NCBI RefSeq assembly: GCF_021654285.1
Contig: NZ_JAKFZS010000016.1
Coordinates: 1-64,000 of the forward strand
Source of the DNA: Pseudoalteromonas luteoviolacea
Lineage (GTDB): Bacteria; Pseudomonadota; Gammaproteobacteria; Enterobacterales; Alteromonadaceae
Length of the DNA stretch: 64,000 nucleotides
Direction: 5' to 3'
The position numbers and the translations under genes are program-made. This document shows, piece after piece, positions 44,130 through 55,405 of this stretch; position 1 is the stretch's first letter; every line of letters starts with the position of its first letter. The notes below the pieces were generated by a model. It did not search any database. It saw nothing but the letters and a program-made list of their open reading frames with translations, and had not been told where the DNA came from.

Positions 44130-46015
44130 GATTGGCTCCTACGGCGGCGAAGTCGTCCCACACCCATTGCACTTAAGAATGTCAAAGCTGCAAAACTAAG
44201 TGCGCCACCATTGCCATAGCTTAAAGTTTCTTCTTGTTTTATTTTTGCTTCTGCATTGACGTAAAGCGTCGATAGCGCACCTAATCGTGAACCAACATCG
44301 GCATCTCTGCAGTTTATTGTAAAGGTATAAATACCTGACTCAGGTGAAATTTTAATGCTGCCTTGCGGCTCGATTTGTCCATCTGGCACCCAGTCACCGA
44401 CAGCCGCGCCACCAATCGCAACACAGTCAGCGGCATTGTGGCTACTCCAAGTGACTTCTACTTCTTCACCAAGTTGGGCATTGCCAGGCGTGATACTGAT
44501 AGACACAGAACCTGTTGGTGTTATACCACTTAAATCTACCTCAAAAACAGTGCCTAAATAGTCAGCAAGAAAGGTCCTGCCAAGATAGTCAGAGTAACCC
44601 CTGCCGCCATACAGGGTGGTACCATACAGCTTACCGTTTTCAGCTAACATGAGTCCGGTTGGTACCTTGCCATCTGAGTCTTCTGCAATCCCAGCTTTGA
44701 AAGAATGCACATGTTCAAACCCACTTTCAATGACTTGGCCGTTTTCAATTGTTATGTCTGCTAAATTAAGCCTGTAAATGGTTCCATCGGGTGACATATT
44801 TCCTGGGTGGTTTGGATACTCATTGCCTTCAAGTACTTGTATATTTTCACTCTTATGTACGCCACCGCCCATGGTGGTGCCATACAAAAAGCCCGTATCT
44901 GTTATCACCATAGGACCGCGGGGTTGGCTGCCGTTTTCGCCATTGAATGTATGCAGCAAATTAAACTCAGAGCCATCTTTTTTAATTCTAAAGAGTGACC
45001 CATGGGGGTTACTGCCTTCATAATGTGGATACTCTGTGTGGATCAAGCGCTCGTTTTTGTCAATGCCTGAGTAAAGTAGGTAATTTCCACCACAAAGGCC
45101 GTTGGCAAAATCAACGGCTTTGCCGCTATAACTAATAATCCCTTTGGTTTTGCAGCTCCCCACAGTCGTCGAACCATAAAGGTAGCCTGCTTCATCTTCA
45201 ACTAGGTAGGTGGCGATACGACTTTCACCACCGCTACTGGTGTGCCAGGGTACTTCACCTTGGCTGAGGGTAAACTCATGGATCAAGGGCAAGGCTGCAA
45301 TGGGGTTTTCACCGAGCTCTACAGCATAGAGTGCACCAACGATAAAGTCATCATCGATTGAGAGTGTATTGAGATGAGGTATGCCGCGGGGGTAACCTAA
45401 GTAGCCATAAAGAGTATTACCACTCAATAGCATGCCGCCAGCAGCGGTGAAGTCGCCATGGGGGTTGTTGTTAAATCTGTATAGCTCCGTCAACGTGTTG
45501 TCTTTTTCTAAACGCATTAATCGAGAGTAAGTTTTATGATCGGTATCGATAAATAGGAGTCGTTCTTGATTATCGAAAATAGGCTGTACATTTGGTGTGT
45601 TGTTGAGTTCTTGCTCTGTGTTGTCAAATAAAATGACTTTGTTACTGCCATCTGAGTGCACAGAAAATATATTGCCCTTGAGATCGATACTATAGAGTTT
45701 GTCTTCTGTTGGGTGCTCTGCGAAACCGACAAAGCCCTCTATGTCTTTTTCGAGTGCAAAATAATGGCCTTGCACTGGTGCTAGTCCCCACATACTTGGA
45801 GCAGTCTCACCTTTATATCCAAAGGTAGATAATCCGATGAGCTGATCACGCTCTGCGTTATAAATGGGTGGGGCAAATGGTCTACCAGCGGTCGGCCAGC
45901 CAACTGGACCTGTATAGTGTAAAGACGTCAGGTGATTAACACTTATCCCTTCTACAGCTGTGGTTGCAAGGCTAGAGAAAGACAAAGATAGCAAGCAGAT
46001 GCAAAGTTTTTTCAT
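44126..46015 (-). CDS. GloVer-repeat secreted protein with GlyGly-CTERM tail (copy 2)
   Basis: 629 aa with a signal peptide (CICLLSLSFSSLATTA). The body is nearly identical to the protein at 39038 over long stretches, including the GloVer modules and the Ig-like part. The first 20 residues and the last 25 are different (YGNGGALSFAALTFLSAMGV and an Arg-rich end, still GlyGly-CTERM type). It lies between hasA and hasD and is translationally coupled to hasD, so it is part of the secretion unit. It may be a co-exported or surface partner; the function is not known. Confidence 0.85.
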   Translation of the reverse strand: MKKLCICLLSLSFSSLATTAVEGISVNHLTSLHYTGPVGWPTAGRPFAPPIYNAERDQLIGLSTFGYKGETAPSMWGLAPVQGHYFALEKDIEGFVGFAEHPTEDKLYSIDLKGNIFSVHSDGSNKVILFDNTEQELNNTPNVQPIFDNQERLLFIDTDHKTYSRLMRLEKDNTLTELYRFNNNPHGDFTAAGGMLLSGNTLYGYLGYPRGIPHLNTLSIDDDFIVGALYAVELGENPIAALPLIHEFTLSQGEVPWHTSSGGESRIATYLVEDEAGYLYGSTTVGSCKTKGIISYSGKAVDFANGLCGGNYLLYSGIDKNERLIHTEYPHYEGSNPHGSLFRIKKDGSEFNLLHTFNGENGSQPRGPMVITDTGFLYGTTMGGGVHKSENIQVLEGNEYPNHPGNMSPDGTIYRLNLADITIENGQVIESGFEHVHSFKAGIAEDSDGKVPTGLMLAENGKLYGTTLYGGRGYSDYLGRTFLADYLGTVFEVDLSGITPTGSVSISITPGNAQLGEEVEVTWSSHNAADCVAIGGAAVGDWVPDGQIEPQGSIKISPESGIYTFTINCRDADVGSRLGALSTLYVNAEAKIKQEETLSYGNGGALSFAALTFLSAMGVGRLRRRRSQS

Positions 46016-46040
46016 AGTAGAACTCAGTAAATGGCAAATT

Positions 46041-46063
46041 GCACTGCAGCAAAGCTGCAGTGC
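46041..46063. terminator. Hairpin after hasA
   Basis: GCACTGCAGC and GCTGCAGTGC form a perfect 10-bp stem around AAA, between the hasA stop and the next gene. No strong T tract follows. Such hairpins after a hemophore gene are thought to allow partial read-through and to give more HasA than exporter; here that is inferred. Confidence 0.6.
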
Positions 46064-46071
46064 ATAGGGGG

Positions 46072-46680
46072 TTAAGCGACTAGGTCGAATTCAGCTAGAC
46101 TTGAAACACCAACCGTATCGTTTGCTGTCAGCTCGATACCGTTGCTTGAAAGCACAGTCATTAAGTAACCGAAGTCAGAATCTTTCATGCCATCAACAAT
46201 GTTGTGGGTTGTGTTAGTCCCTTCATGACGACCAATTACGCCGCCATTTGCATCAAAGCCAGCGTTAAGATTGATTGTATCTAAGCCGTCGAAGCTCACT
46301 AGATCTTCCGTGAAGCTGTACTCACCGTTTGCACCTTGTGTTAGACCGCGGCCGAATGAAATTGATGCAATTTCACCATACATAGTGTGCGAAGGACCTG
46401 CGAAGAAGGTGTAATCGATGTAAGAGCCATCAGCTGCTTGAATAATGAAGCCTAGGTTTTCAGTACCTACTTGGCCTTCTTGCGCGTATTGAGTACCAGA
46501 GAAAGTACCGAATAGACCCCAGAAGCCAAGATCAACAGTTGGGTTTGGATTCTCAGCACCCGCGAAGCTACCGATGTTCTCGTTATAGTCTGTGTTAGTG
46601 AAAAATTGAGACGCGTGACCAAAGAATGAATCTAGGTTTGAGAAAGAGTAGCTAGCACTGTATGTTACTTGTATAGACAT
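46072..46680 (-). CDS. hasA: Hemophore HasA
   Basis: 202 aa without an N-terminal signal peptide and with a hydrophobic C-terminal end (SSLAEFDLVA) typical of type I secretion signals. It matches HasA across the haem-binding loop: Y90 and H98 in YTFFAGPSHTMYGEIASISF, spaced as Y75 and H83 in Serratia HasA. SGTQYA and SFDGL-type landmarks also fit. The axial His32 of Serratia HasA appears as Tyr in the corresponding loop (NTDYNEN). An insertion of about 15 residues lies between. It captures haem outside the cell and passes it to HasR. Confidence 0.9.
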   Translation of the reverse strand: MSIQVTYSASYSFSNLDSFFGHASQFFTNTDYNENIGSFAGAENPNPTVDLGFWGLFGTFSGTQYAQEGQVGTENLGFIIQAADGSYIDYTFFAGPSHTMYGEIASISFGRGLTQGANGEYSFTEDLVSFDGLDTINLNAGFDANGGVIGRHEGTNTTHNIVDGMKDSDFGYLMTVLSSNGIELTANDTVGVSSLAEFDLVA

Positions 46681-46735
46681 GGTAAATCCTTAATTTTTTG
46701 ATTATTTAATAATATTGACCTAAAGGTCGTTAGGA

Positions 46736-46795
46736 GAATTATCAGCTGCGCGCCATGCTGATAATTCTTTGTTTTTAGCACGGGTTTCCCCGTGC
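46736..46795. terminator. Two hairpins between the first GloVer gene and hasA
   Basis: GAATTATCAGC/GCTGATAATTC (46736-46767, 11 bp) and GCACGGG/CCCGTGC (46778-46795, 7 bp) fill most of the gap. Neither has a T tract on the minus strand. They may shape transcript stability or attenuate into hasA. Confidence 0.5.
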
Positions 46796-46809
46796 AATTT
46801 GAAATTGGT

Positions 46810-48705
<1,896 letters not shown>

Positions 48706-48726
48706 GATTTTTACCCTTGTCTTTAA

Positions 48727-51234
48727 TTAGAATTTTATGTTGATTCTTCCGATCACACTGCGTCCTGGTGCGATCCAATATGAGGTGCCATTGGCTTCTG
48801 CATAATTGAGGTCTTTTAAGTTATCGACAGACAAACGCAGTTGGAGGTGAGGTGAATACTGATAATCCAGCCATAGGTCATATATCTCCCAATCCACCAC
48901 ATCTTCATACGCGGTGCCACCACGGCCATCGTTATCTTCTACCCGTACTCGCGCACCAAATTTCAACTTGTCATCGAGCAGTTTGACACCCAAAGTTAGC
49001 GCGCCACTGTGTTTCGCCGGCTGTATGTAGAGCAGGCCGCCTGATTTTGTTTTTCCTAGGTTTGTTTCTGGGAAACCGACTTGGCTGCCAAGTGGGAATG
49101 GATCATAGTCCCCTTGCCCTGGGTAAAAATTCATCTTGGTATAGTTCAGTTCGGCAAAGACAAGGTTGGACTCGTAATCTGCTTGCAGTTCGATGCCTTC
49201 AAAACGGACTTCATCGAATAAGTTGACATAGCTACGTATACCGCTTTTGTCCCCTACAGAAGTTGGGCTCATTACCGTGCCCTGAACGATGAAGTTATCA
49301 ACTGTATTATCGAACCAGCCAGCTTTGATAAATAGGTCGTGCGCATTCGCCAGCTGGGTGAATTCGAAATTAACGCCGACTTCATTGTTGTGAGATTTTT
49401 CCGCTTTTAAGCCCGGGTTTGGGTAAAACGGGAAGCTGTTACCTACATGCATGCCAAATAACAGGGTTTCTGTTATCGCTGGGTGCCGGACTCCTTTTGA
49501 CGAGCTTACATATGCTTGTACTTCGTCAGTGAAGCGATATGCAAAGCGCAGGTTAGGCGAGACGTATTCGTCATGACGTGCTACTTCGAAGTTAGTAAAG
49601 ATAAGCGTTCTAGCTGGTCTGACTCCTGGTGGATTAAGGATAGAGCCTGAGTTGATCTCTCCTGTTCCTTCGATAGAAAAGTGCTCATAACGTGCCCCAG
49701 CTTCTAAAGAGATATGCTCACCATATTGCCACTCAGCTTGGGTAAAAATACTGGTAACAGCACGTTCTCCGCCCGGTGTTGCGCCAGTAAACCAAGTGGG
49801 ATCGCCAGAGCCAGGCGTTTGTTGAATGGCTTGAGGCTGAGTCCAGTCTCTAAAATATTCCGTGCCTGTATTAAGCATTAATAAAGAGTCTGTCTCTGGT
49901 AGCCAGCTATGGTCGAGGCTAAAGAATGCGAAGTTTTCAATCACCATACCAAAGGTATTAGTTTCGAACTCTAGTTCAAATTCACCATAGGGATTGACTG
50001 TGTCACCCGATTCAAATTGGTGTTGACGCATTTGTGTACGGTTATAGTAAACACTGGCACTTAAATCGAGATAGTCAGAATTTGGGTTCCAAGTGTAATC
50101 TAACTTTATCGTATCGTTATTTAGTTTGCTGGTGGCACTTGGCTTATTATCTGGGTCAGATTGATCTGTGGTCGAGCCCTCTTCAAAATTGGCGTAAAAG
50201 CCGACATAGCTCAATTTAATGGTTTGCTGTTCATTAATTTTGTAACTGGCTTTAAGTAGCGAAGACCATTGATCTTGCTCCGTAAATGCGCTTAGTGCGT
50301 CGAAGTACTTGCTTTTACCGGCATTACCGCCACTTTGCCCTGGTTCAAATCTACCGACGTGTTTTCTGCCAGCGGCAGCAACCAGCTCCAAATCGTTTCC
50401 CACACGCACACCAGAGGCTAATAACCCTTGCATGTGATAAGCATTACTGCCTGTGGCGAGTGATAACTTAGTGCCGTGGTCCTGACCTTCTAAGGCAAGG
50501 TCATCAAATTCAAGGGTTTTAAAATTAACAACGCCACCAATAGCACCTGCACCACCTGCATCGCCAACAGGACCTTTGGAGATGTCGACACTCGATAATA
50601 ACTGTGGGTCTAGATAGACAGTACCGTTAGCACCGTGGCCACTGCGTTGAAAGTTTTGTCTGGCACCATCTATCATGACATTCACACGGCCAAAATCTTG
50701 TATGCCTCTTACATTGACTGCCACACCCGGTTCTTGTCGCGATTGCGATGTTGCAACACCGGGTACATTGTAAAAAATATCTGATGTATCTCTTGGCGCA
50801 ACCCGAGTTAACTGCTGCTGACCCAGTTTAGTGTCAGAAGATGCTGATTGGTAAATTTCAGTGTGGGCATTATTACTGGCATATACCTCGAGTGTATCGA
50901 GCATAACAGCCTGATCTGCGGAAATTACCCGAATGATATAGCTACCATTTGCTGTTTTTTCGGCATACAGGCCCGTCCCTGCGAGTAATTGTTCAAACCC
51001 GTCACTCAGCACAAATTCGCCTTTGAGCCCAGATGTTTGTGCACTGCCAATCTGCTTGGGGTCGAATTGCAATAGTACGCCCGTTTGCAGTGCTAATGTG
51101 TTGAGTGCGTCAGCTAAACTGCCTTTTGGAATATCGATTTGGTGCGCTTGCTGTGCCAAGGTCACAGTTGGTAAAGCAAGTCCAGTGCATAACAATGCGG
51201 TCAAAAGTGAGCGAGGAGTCCTGTCGCCTATCAT
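48727..51234 (-). CDS. hasR: TonB-dependent haem/hemophore receptor (HasR-like) with STN domain
   Basis: 835 aa. The signal peptide is followed by an STN signalling domain (about 32-105: IDIPKGSLADALNTLALQTG), a TonB-box-like DTLEVYA, a plug (VAVNVRGIQDFGRVNVMIDG) and a barrel with the haem-receptor landmark NPGL (YPNPGLKAEKSHN). STN domains contact a FecR-type anti-sigma factor, which is encoded just upstream. Together with HasA and HasDE this fits HasR. The TonB partner is probably the one at 36847. Confidence 0.9.
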   Translation of the reverse strand: MIGDRTPRSLLTALLCTGLALPTVTLAQQAHQIDIPKGSLADALNTLALQTGVLLQFDPKQIGSAQTSGLKGEFVLSDGFEQLLAGTGLYAEKTANGSYIIRVISADQAVMLDTLEVYASNNAHTEIYQSASSDTKLGQQQLTRVAPRDTSDIFYNVPGVATSQSRQEPGVAVNVRGIQDFGRVNVMIDGARQNFQRSGHGANGTVYLDPQLLSSVDISKGPVGDAGGAGAIGGVVNFKTLEFDDLALEGQDHGTKLSLATGSNAYHMQGLLASGVRVGNDLELVAAAGRKHVGRFEPGQSGGNAGKSKYFDALSAFTEQDQWSSLLKASYKINEQQTIKLSYVGFYANFEEGSTTDQSDPDNKPSATSKLNNDTIKLDYTWNPNSDYLDLSASVYYNRTQMRQHQFESGDTVNPYGEFELEFETNTFGMVIENFAFFSLDHSWLPETDSLLMLNTGTEYFRDWTQPQAIQQTPGSGDPTWFTGATPGGERAVTSIFTQAEWQYGEHISLEAGARYEHFSIEGTGEINSGSILNPPGVRPARTLIFTNFEVARHDEYVSPNLRFAYRFTDEVQAYVSSSKGVRHPAITETLLFGMHVGNSFPFYPNPGLKAEKSHNNEVGVNFEFTQLANAHDLFIKAGWFDNTVDNFIVQGTVMSPTSVGDKSGIRSYVNLFDEVRFEGIELQADYESNLVFAELNYTKMNFYPGQGDYDPFPLGSQVGFPETNLGKTKSGGLLYIQPAKHSGALTLGVKLLDDKLKFGARVRVEDNDGRGGTAYEDVVDWEIYDLWLDYQYSPHLQLRLSVDNLKDLNYAEANGTSYWIAPGRSVIGRINIKF

Positions 51235-51251
51235 AAATGGTTCTCATTTTT
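51233..51251 (-). promoter_or_regulatory. Possible Fur box at the hasR start
   Basis: ATAAATGGTTCTCATTTTT (as read on the plus strand) matches the 19-bp Fur consensus at 12 positions, including the CATT core. It overlaps the hasR start region. It is weaker than the box upstream of hasI. Confidence 0.35.
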
Positions 51252-51346
51252 ATTTAGAGCTACATATAGGACGGGGCAATTAAAAAAAACAGTACCCAAA
51301 AAACAAAAAAAATCAGATTATTTTTTTGTTTTTTGGATAAGTTTAT

Positions 51347-52315
51347 TTATTTCAATGATATATGGTGGATGTAATTGGCAATTGACTGGTGTTTAATAAC
51401 TGGATCTGAAGCCAGCATTTTCATTGCCAACTCAATATTATTGGTGGGGTAGACACCAGAGACACGAATTTTGCTAAGCTCTGAATGCTGATACATCAAC
51501 AAGCCAGGATAGTGTGCTTCAAGGGATTCTAATAATACGGATAGGCTAATATCATTGGCGACTAATCTGTGGCTTAACCACGCCAATCTAACACTTGGGT
51601 TGGTATCGTAAGGGCCGATTAGTCGCCCATTTGCCACTTCCATGGCTTCACCTTGCTGGCCAATCACACAGCTATTTTGTTTTAGATAGCAAAGTTTAAC
51701 TTTGGATTCTGTGACGACCACATAAGTATCTTGTTCACGGGATTTTACTGAGAAGCTAGTGCCCAATGCTGTTGCTCTGGTGCTCTGTGTTTGAACCACT
51801 AAAGGCCATGCAGGGTTGGTGGTAGCATCAATGTGTATTTCACCTTTAATGAGCTTAATTAGGCGTTGTTTATCATCAAATTTGATATCGATTTGCGTTT
51901 GTGCATTTAGGGTCAGTTGACTGCCGTCTTGCAATTGTATCGTCTGAGTCTGCCCTTTTAGGGTGTAGTGATCTGCTGTAATTCCACTGACACCTAAGTG
52001 ATTAAAAAGGATTCCAAGTCCAGAAAACAGTACGATGCTGAGGAAGGCTTTGGTTGTGCCATGGCGTCGTTGAGGCTGATCTTGTTCTAAGACGCGATTT
52101 AAAACTTGCGTGTTTAAGCCTGTGTCTTCAGGTGTTTCAAACTCTGTCCATAGTGCTGTTAATTCGTCATAGGCTTTTTGATTATCTGGGTGCAAGTTTA
52201 ACCATTGGTGAAAAGCCTGAATATCTTCATCTGCGGGGGCATCTGAATGCAGTAGTGCGCACCAATCTGCTGCTTGCTTTAATTTATGCTGATAGCTACT
52301 GCTTTTTGCTGACAT
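51347..52315 (-). CDS. hasS: FecR-family anti-sigma factor (HasS-like)
   Basis: 322 aa. N-terminal DUF4880-type domain (ADWCALLHSDAPADEDIQAF), one membrane segment (about 90-108), a FecR domain (TIQLQDGSQLTLNAQTQIDI) and a C-terminal domain that contacts receptor STN. It holds the ECF sigma factor in check until HasR binds hemophore. The order sigma, anti-sigma, receptor is the standard cell-surface signalling arrangement. Its start is 17 bp after the sigma-factor stop. Confidence 0.93.
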   Translation of the reverse strand: MSAKSSSYQHKLKQAADWCALLHSDAPADEDIQAFHQWLNLHPDNQKAYDELTALWTEFETPEDTGLNTQVLNRVLEQDQPQRRHGTTKAFLSIVLFSGLGILFNHLGVSGITADHYTLKGQTQTIQLQDGSQLTLNAQTQIDIKFDDKQRLIKLIKGEIHIDATTNPAWPLVVQTQSTRATALGTSFSVKSREQDTYVVVTESKVKLCYLKQNSCVIGQQGEAMEVANGRLIGPYDTNPSVRLAWLSHRLVANDISLSVLLESLEAHYPGLLMYQHSELSKIRVSGVYPTNNIELAMKMLASDPVIKHQSIANYIHHISLK

Positions 52316-52331
52316 AAATATCTCTGAACTA

Positions 52332-52835
52332 TTAATCCATTAATTGACTGTGGCAATGCAGCAGTGTTTGCGCAATGTACTTTTGAACCATACTTTCCGA
52401 GACATTGAGTGTCGCCGCAATTTCTTTGTATTTCATTCCATCTAAACGCGCCATTAAAAAAGCGCGTCGCGGCTTATCAGCTAACCCCTCTAGTAATCGA
52501 GACAACGCTTCTAGTCTTTGCATGGTCTCTAGTACAGACTCACATGAGGGAGCCTGCTCTTGCTGTAGTTCTTTTTGGGCGTCAATGTAAGCTTGCTCAA
52601 TGCGTCTACGACGCGCTTTATCTATGATTAAGCGATTTGCAATTGTCGCCAAATAAGCACGAGGTTCTTTCACTTCAAGCGGGTTGGTTGATGACGTCAG
52701 GGCCCTAATAAAGGTGTCCTGAGATAAATCCTGTGCATCATGGTGAGAATGCAATTTGAGTTTGTTTTGTAAAAACCTTACTAACCAAAATTGATTGTCG
52801 CGAATAAACAGGTCCATACCAGCGGAATTTGACAC
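52332..52835 (-). CDS. hasI: ECF RNA polymerase sigma factor (HasI/FecI-like)
   Basis: 167 aa from GTG 52835 with AAAGGA upstream. A longer frame reaches 52889 but would run through the Fur box. Region 2 includes DAQDLSQDTFIRAL and region 4 includes LDGMKYKEIAATLNVSESMV, the FecI-type ECF signature. It should transcribe hasR and the genes that follow once the signal passes through the FecR-type protein. Confidence 0.92.
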   Translation of the reverse strand: MSNSAGMDLFIRDNQFWLVRFLQNKLKLHSHHDAQDLSQDTFIRALTSSTNPLEVKEPRAYLATIANRLIIDKARRRRIEQAYIDAQKELQQEQAPSCESVLETMQRLEALSRLLEGLADKPRRAFLMARLDGMKYKEIAATLNVSESMVQKYIAQTLLHCHSQLMD

Positions 52836-52862
52836 CGTTGTTCCTTTCCATAGTGCATAAAT

Positions 52863-52881
52863 GTAAATAATTATCATTAAC
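52863..52881 (-). promoter_or_regulatory. Fur box at the hasI promoter
   Basis: On the minus strand GTTAATGATAATTATTTAC matches the consensus GATAATGATAATCATTATC at 15 of 19 bases. It lies 28 bp before the hasI start, so Fur can repress the whole system when iron is plentiful. Confidence 0.75.
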
Positions 52882-53373
52882 GGTATCATTAATAAAGTAT
52901 TGGAGCAAGCATCTTGTTCATAAGATAAAAATTAGTAGGTACATTGTTTGGCAAAATCTTAACCCGATGATGTTATCTATATGGTCAATTGGAGTAGTGT
53001 AAATATTGAGCATGGCTTGTTTTTTATTGTGAGTGCTATCGTGCCATTAATATTGTCGAACGTGTTTAGTAATGCTGATAAATAGAGATAATCAGACTTA
53101 TTTAGATCCTATTTGAAAACCACAATTATTTTATAAACAGCACTTTTAAAATTGGGTTTGAATGAAGTCAAAACTGGATGTGTAAGCTGATTTGTTGTCG
53201 ATTTTTAGGGAAAAAACCCCATTGAAATAGGTATTAATTATTTAATTTTTTTCAATGCTATGCGGTTTTGCTCGTGAGACCTGCCAATGTGGGTGAATTA
53301 ACACTGGGTGCGTTGGTCAGGTGTTGGTGTGTATATCAAATACTAATCATGAATTTAATGACATGTTTTGTAG

Positions 53374-53391
53374 TTCGAAGATTTTTCCGCA
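53374..53391. promoter_or_regulatory. Conserved 18-bp element upstream of an XRE gene, copy 2
   Basis: TTCGAAGATTTTTCCGCA stands 80 bp before ATG 53472 and matches the element at 36202 in 17 of 18 bases. Between 52890 and 53471 I see no other feature than this and the hasI promoter region. Confidence 0.5.
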
Positions 53392-53471
53392 CGGTCAAAA
53401 TTATAGTAACGATTAGGTAAGGGTTAATACATTAATTTAAAAATAAAAAGTAGTGTTTGACGAGGAAGTCG

Positions 53472-53756
53472 ATGAAAAACAACACAGTAACAAGAAAAGT
53501 AAAAATAAATAGCCTGATGGAAGAGGTGCAATGCAATTTACGTCGTGTTCGTAAAAAGAATCAGCTTACGCAAAGTCAGCTGGGTGCAAAATTGAATGTT
53601 GACCAGGCAACGATCAGTAATTTTGAAACTGGCAGAACAGTGATGACGATGGCGCAGTTGTATGAAATGTATCTGATCTTTGGTGAGGAGTTTCATTGTC
53701 CTCATATTAATTACACCGGACAGGATAGCCAAATAAACGACTCTATGGTGAGGTAG
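53472..53756 (+). CDS. XRE-family transcriptional regulator, paralog B
   Basis: 94 aa from ATG 53472 with GAGGAAGTC upstream; a longer frame starting at 53457 has no site and its extra five codons are absent in the paralog. The helix-turn-helix (RKKNQLTQSQLGAKL, VDQATISNFETGRTVMT) is nearly the same as in the 36312 protein. It sits just outside the 5' end of the haem cluster. It may control that cluster or be unrelated. The following 430 bp (53757-54189) hold nothing I can support. Confidence 0.85.
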   Translation: MKNNTVTRKVKINSLMEEVQCNLRRVRKKNQLTQSQLGAKLNVDQATISNFETGRTVMTMAQLYEMYLIFGEEFHCPHINYTGQDSQINDSMVR

Positions 53757-54189
53757 TGCGCCTGTCTTGATTGGTATTGAAGTAAAGACGGTTGATTTTG
53801 ATATCTGGATTGACCTTTGAATATAGATTGTATCTGTGTTGATTTGATACTAAAAGTATATAACAGCTAAGAAAATGGCTATTTAAAAGCGTGTTCATCT
53901 TGATGGGAAATGGACTTTGATATGTTTATACATTAGGCAGTCATAATTATCTAATGTGTACTAGCTCAGACTTGATCTGACAGTTACCTGTTTTTCAATC
54001 GGTGACTGCCAGCTTAGATTTGAGCTAAATTCTTTTCTGCTGTTAACACCAAGCGACTTTGTCGCCAATTCATCCCTCTTACAACATTAATTATTTAATT
54101 TTTTACAATATAAGGATGGCTTTATGTCGAGATAAGTGACTGGGTTTTCAGAAACTATTTGGATTAGTCTAAAACCCAAGAGAGCATTG

Positions 54190-54720
54190 TTACCCTTTAT
54201 CTTCGAGCGAGGTATTACCCGTCAATACTTTCTCAATTGCTTTAAGCATGGGTTGGGCTGTTCGTTCACTATAGCCCGCTTGGGCGTACGTAACTTGGCC
54301 TTGCTGATCTATAACGAGGGTGAAAGGTAATCCGGGCTTTTTTAACGTCTTATAAAAAGTATGCCTTTTGTCAAAAACAAAAGTGACTTGCAATCCACGC
54401 TTTTCAAATTGTTTCAATAAACTTTTGTACGTTCTTTTTGTTTGACTTAGGTTGCCTTCCTCTCTGGTATTAACAACAATCACGCTCACTTTATCGTGAC
54501 CTAATTTGCGTTGTAATCCCTCTAGTAATGGTAGTAACTGTTTACAGTATGGGCACCATGAAGCCCAAAAGGTAACAATGGTTGGCGTGGTATTGCTTCT
54601 GTAAACTGGCGCTGCATGCTGATTTAACCCAAGTACTTGATCTGCACTTATATGCTCTATATTTGCCTTTGCTGTCGCTGTGAAAAACAAAATGAATAAA
54701 ATCAGGCTACGCTTTAGCAT
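54190..54720 (-). CDS. Thioredoxin-like TlpA/ResA-family protein
   Basis: 176 aa with a signal peptide (LILFILFFTATAKA). The active site WASWCPYCKQLLPLLEG (about 52-68) has the CxxC redox pair. The domain is a periplasmic thiol-disulfide oxidoreductase of the TlpA/ResA type; a role in haem or cytochrome maturation is usual for the family but not proven here. It lies near the haem cluster in the same direction. Confidence 0.88.
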   Translation of the reverse strand: MLKRSLILFILFFTATAKANIEHISADQVLGLNQHAAPVYRSNTTPTIVTFWASWCPYCKQLLPLLEGLQRKLGHDKVSVIVVNTREEGNLSQTKRTYKSLLKQFEKRGLQVTFVFDKRHTFYKTLKKPGLPFTLVIDQQGQVTYAQAGYSERTAQPMLKAIEKVLTGNTSLEDKG

Positions 54721-54889
54721 AATTCGCTCCTTGTCATATTGAACCTATGTTATGGCCATGAATTGTAACGCGTTATAGAAGTAGAACGATATTTTTATGA
54801 CAAGATAACATGTTGACTGTGTTTTGTTAGTTTATCTCAGCGCTAAGAAGGCTGTGGGGCGCAGCCGAATAGCTAAGGTGGTCAATTTA

Positions 54890-55405
54890 TTAATAGGTGG
54901 TGGGTGAATATTCAACGATAAACCAGTAGCAAAGTAATACACAAGAAGCTGCGCTGAGCGCGATATTAAAGCGCTTTTCTTGCTGAGAATTGCCTTGTGA
55001 GTTTGGATTGCTGGGTTTGGCAAATAAATAGTTGCAGATAAAAGCAAATAGCAAAAACAAAGCGACTTGTAACCAACCAAAAGAAAACAGCAGGCCAGAT
55101 ATTATCAGGCTGGCACTCATCCCTGCTGCTGCAAAGAACTTGGCGGGTTTTGGCACAATTTGATGTTTTTGCCAGTTACTTAATATATGGCCGAATTTGG
55201 GGTGCGTTAAAAGCCAGTGCTCCAGTCGAGCAGATGATTTTGAAAAACACCAAAGCGCAATGATCAAAAAAACCGTGGTGGGCATAATAGGTAAAATCGC
55301 GCCAATCAATGCGAGTCCAAGTGAAATAATGCCACCGAACAGGTAGGCATATTTCACTACGTTGTGATGTATGTTACGCGACATGCGCATTTTCTGATTG
55401 CGCAT
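54890..55405 (-). CDS. DUF454 (YbaN-like) inner-membrane protein
   Basis: 171 aa. Four membrane segments, the first with GGIISLGLALIGAILPIMPT, which is the DUF454 hallmark; WCFSKSSARLEHWLLTHPKFG follows. YbaN-type proteins have no known function. The start overlaps the haem oxygenase stop by 32 bp; a shorter start at ATG 55390 or 55384 is possible. Genes of this family often sit beside haem-handling genes. Confidence 0.85.
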   Translation of the reverse strand: MRNQKMRMSRNIHHNVVKYAYLFGGIISLGLALIGAILPIMPTTVFLIIALWCFSKSSARLEHWLLTHPKFGHILSNWQKHQIVPKPAKFFAAAGMSASLIISGLLFSFGWLQVALFLLFAFICNYLFAKPSNPNSQGNSQQEKRFNIALSAASCVLLCYWFIVEYSPTTY

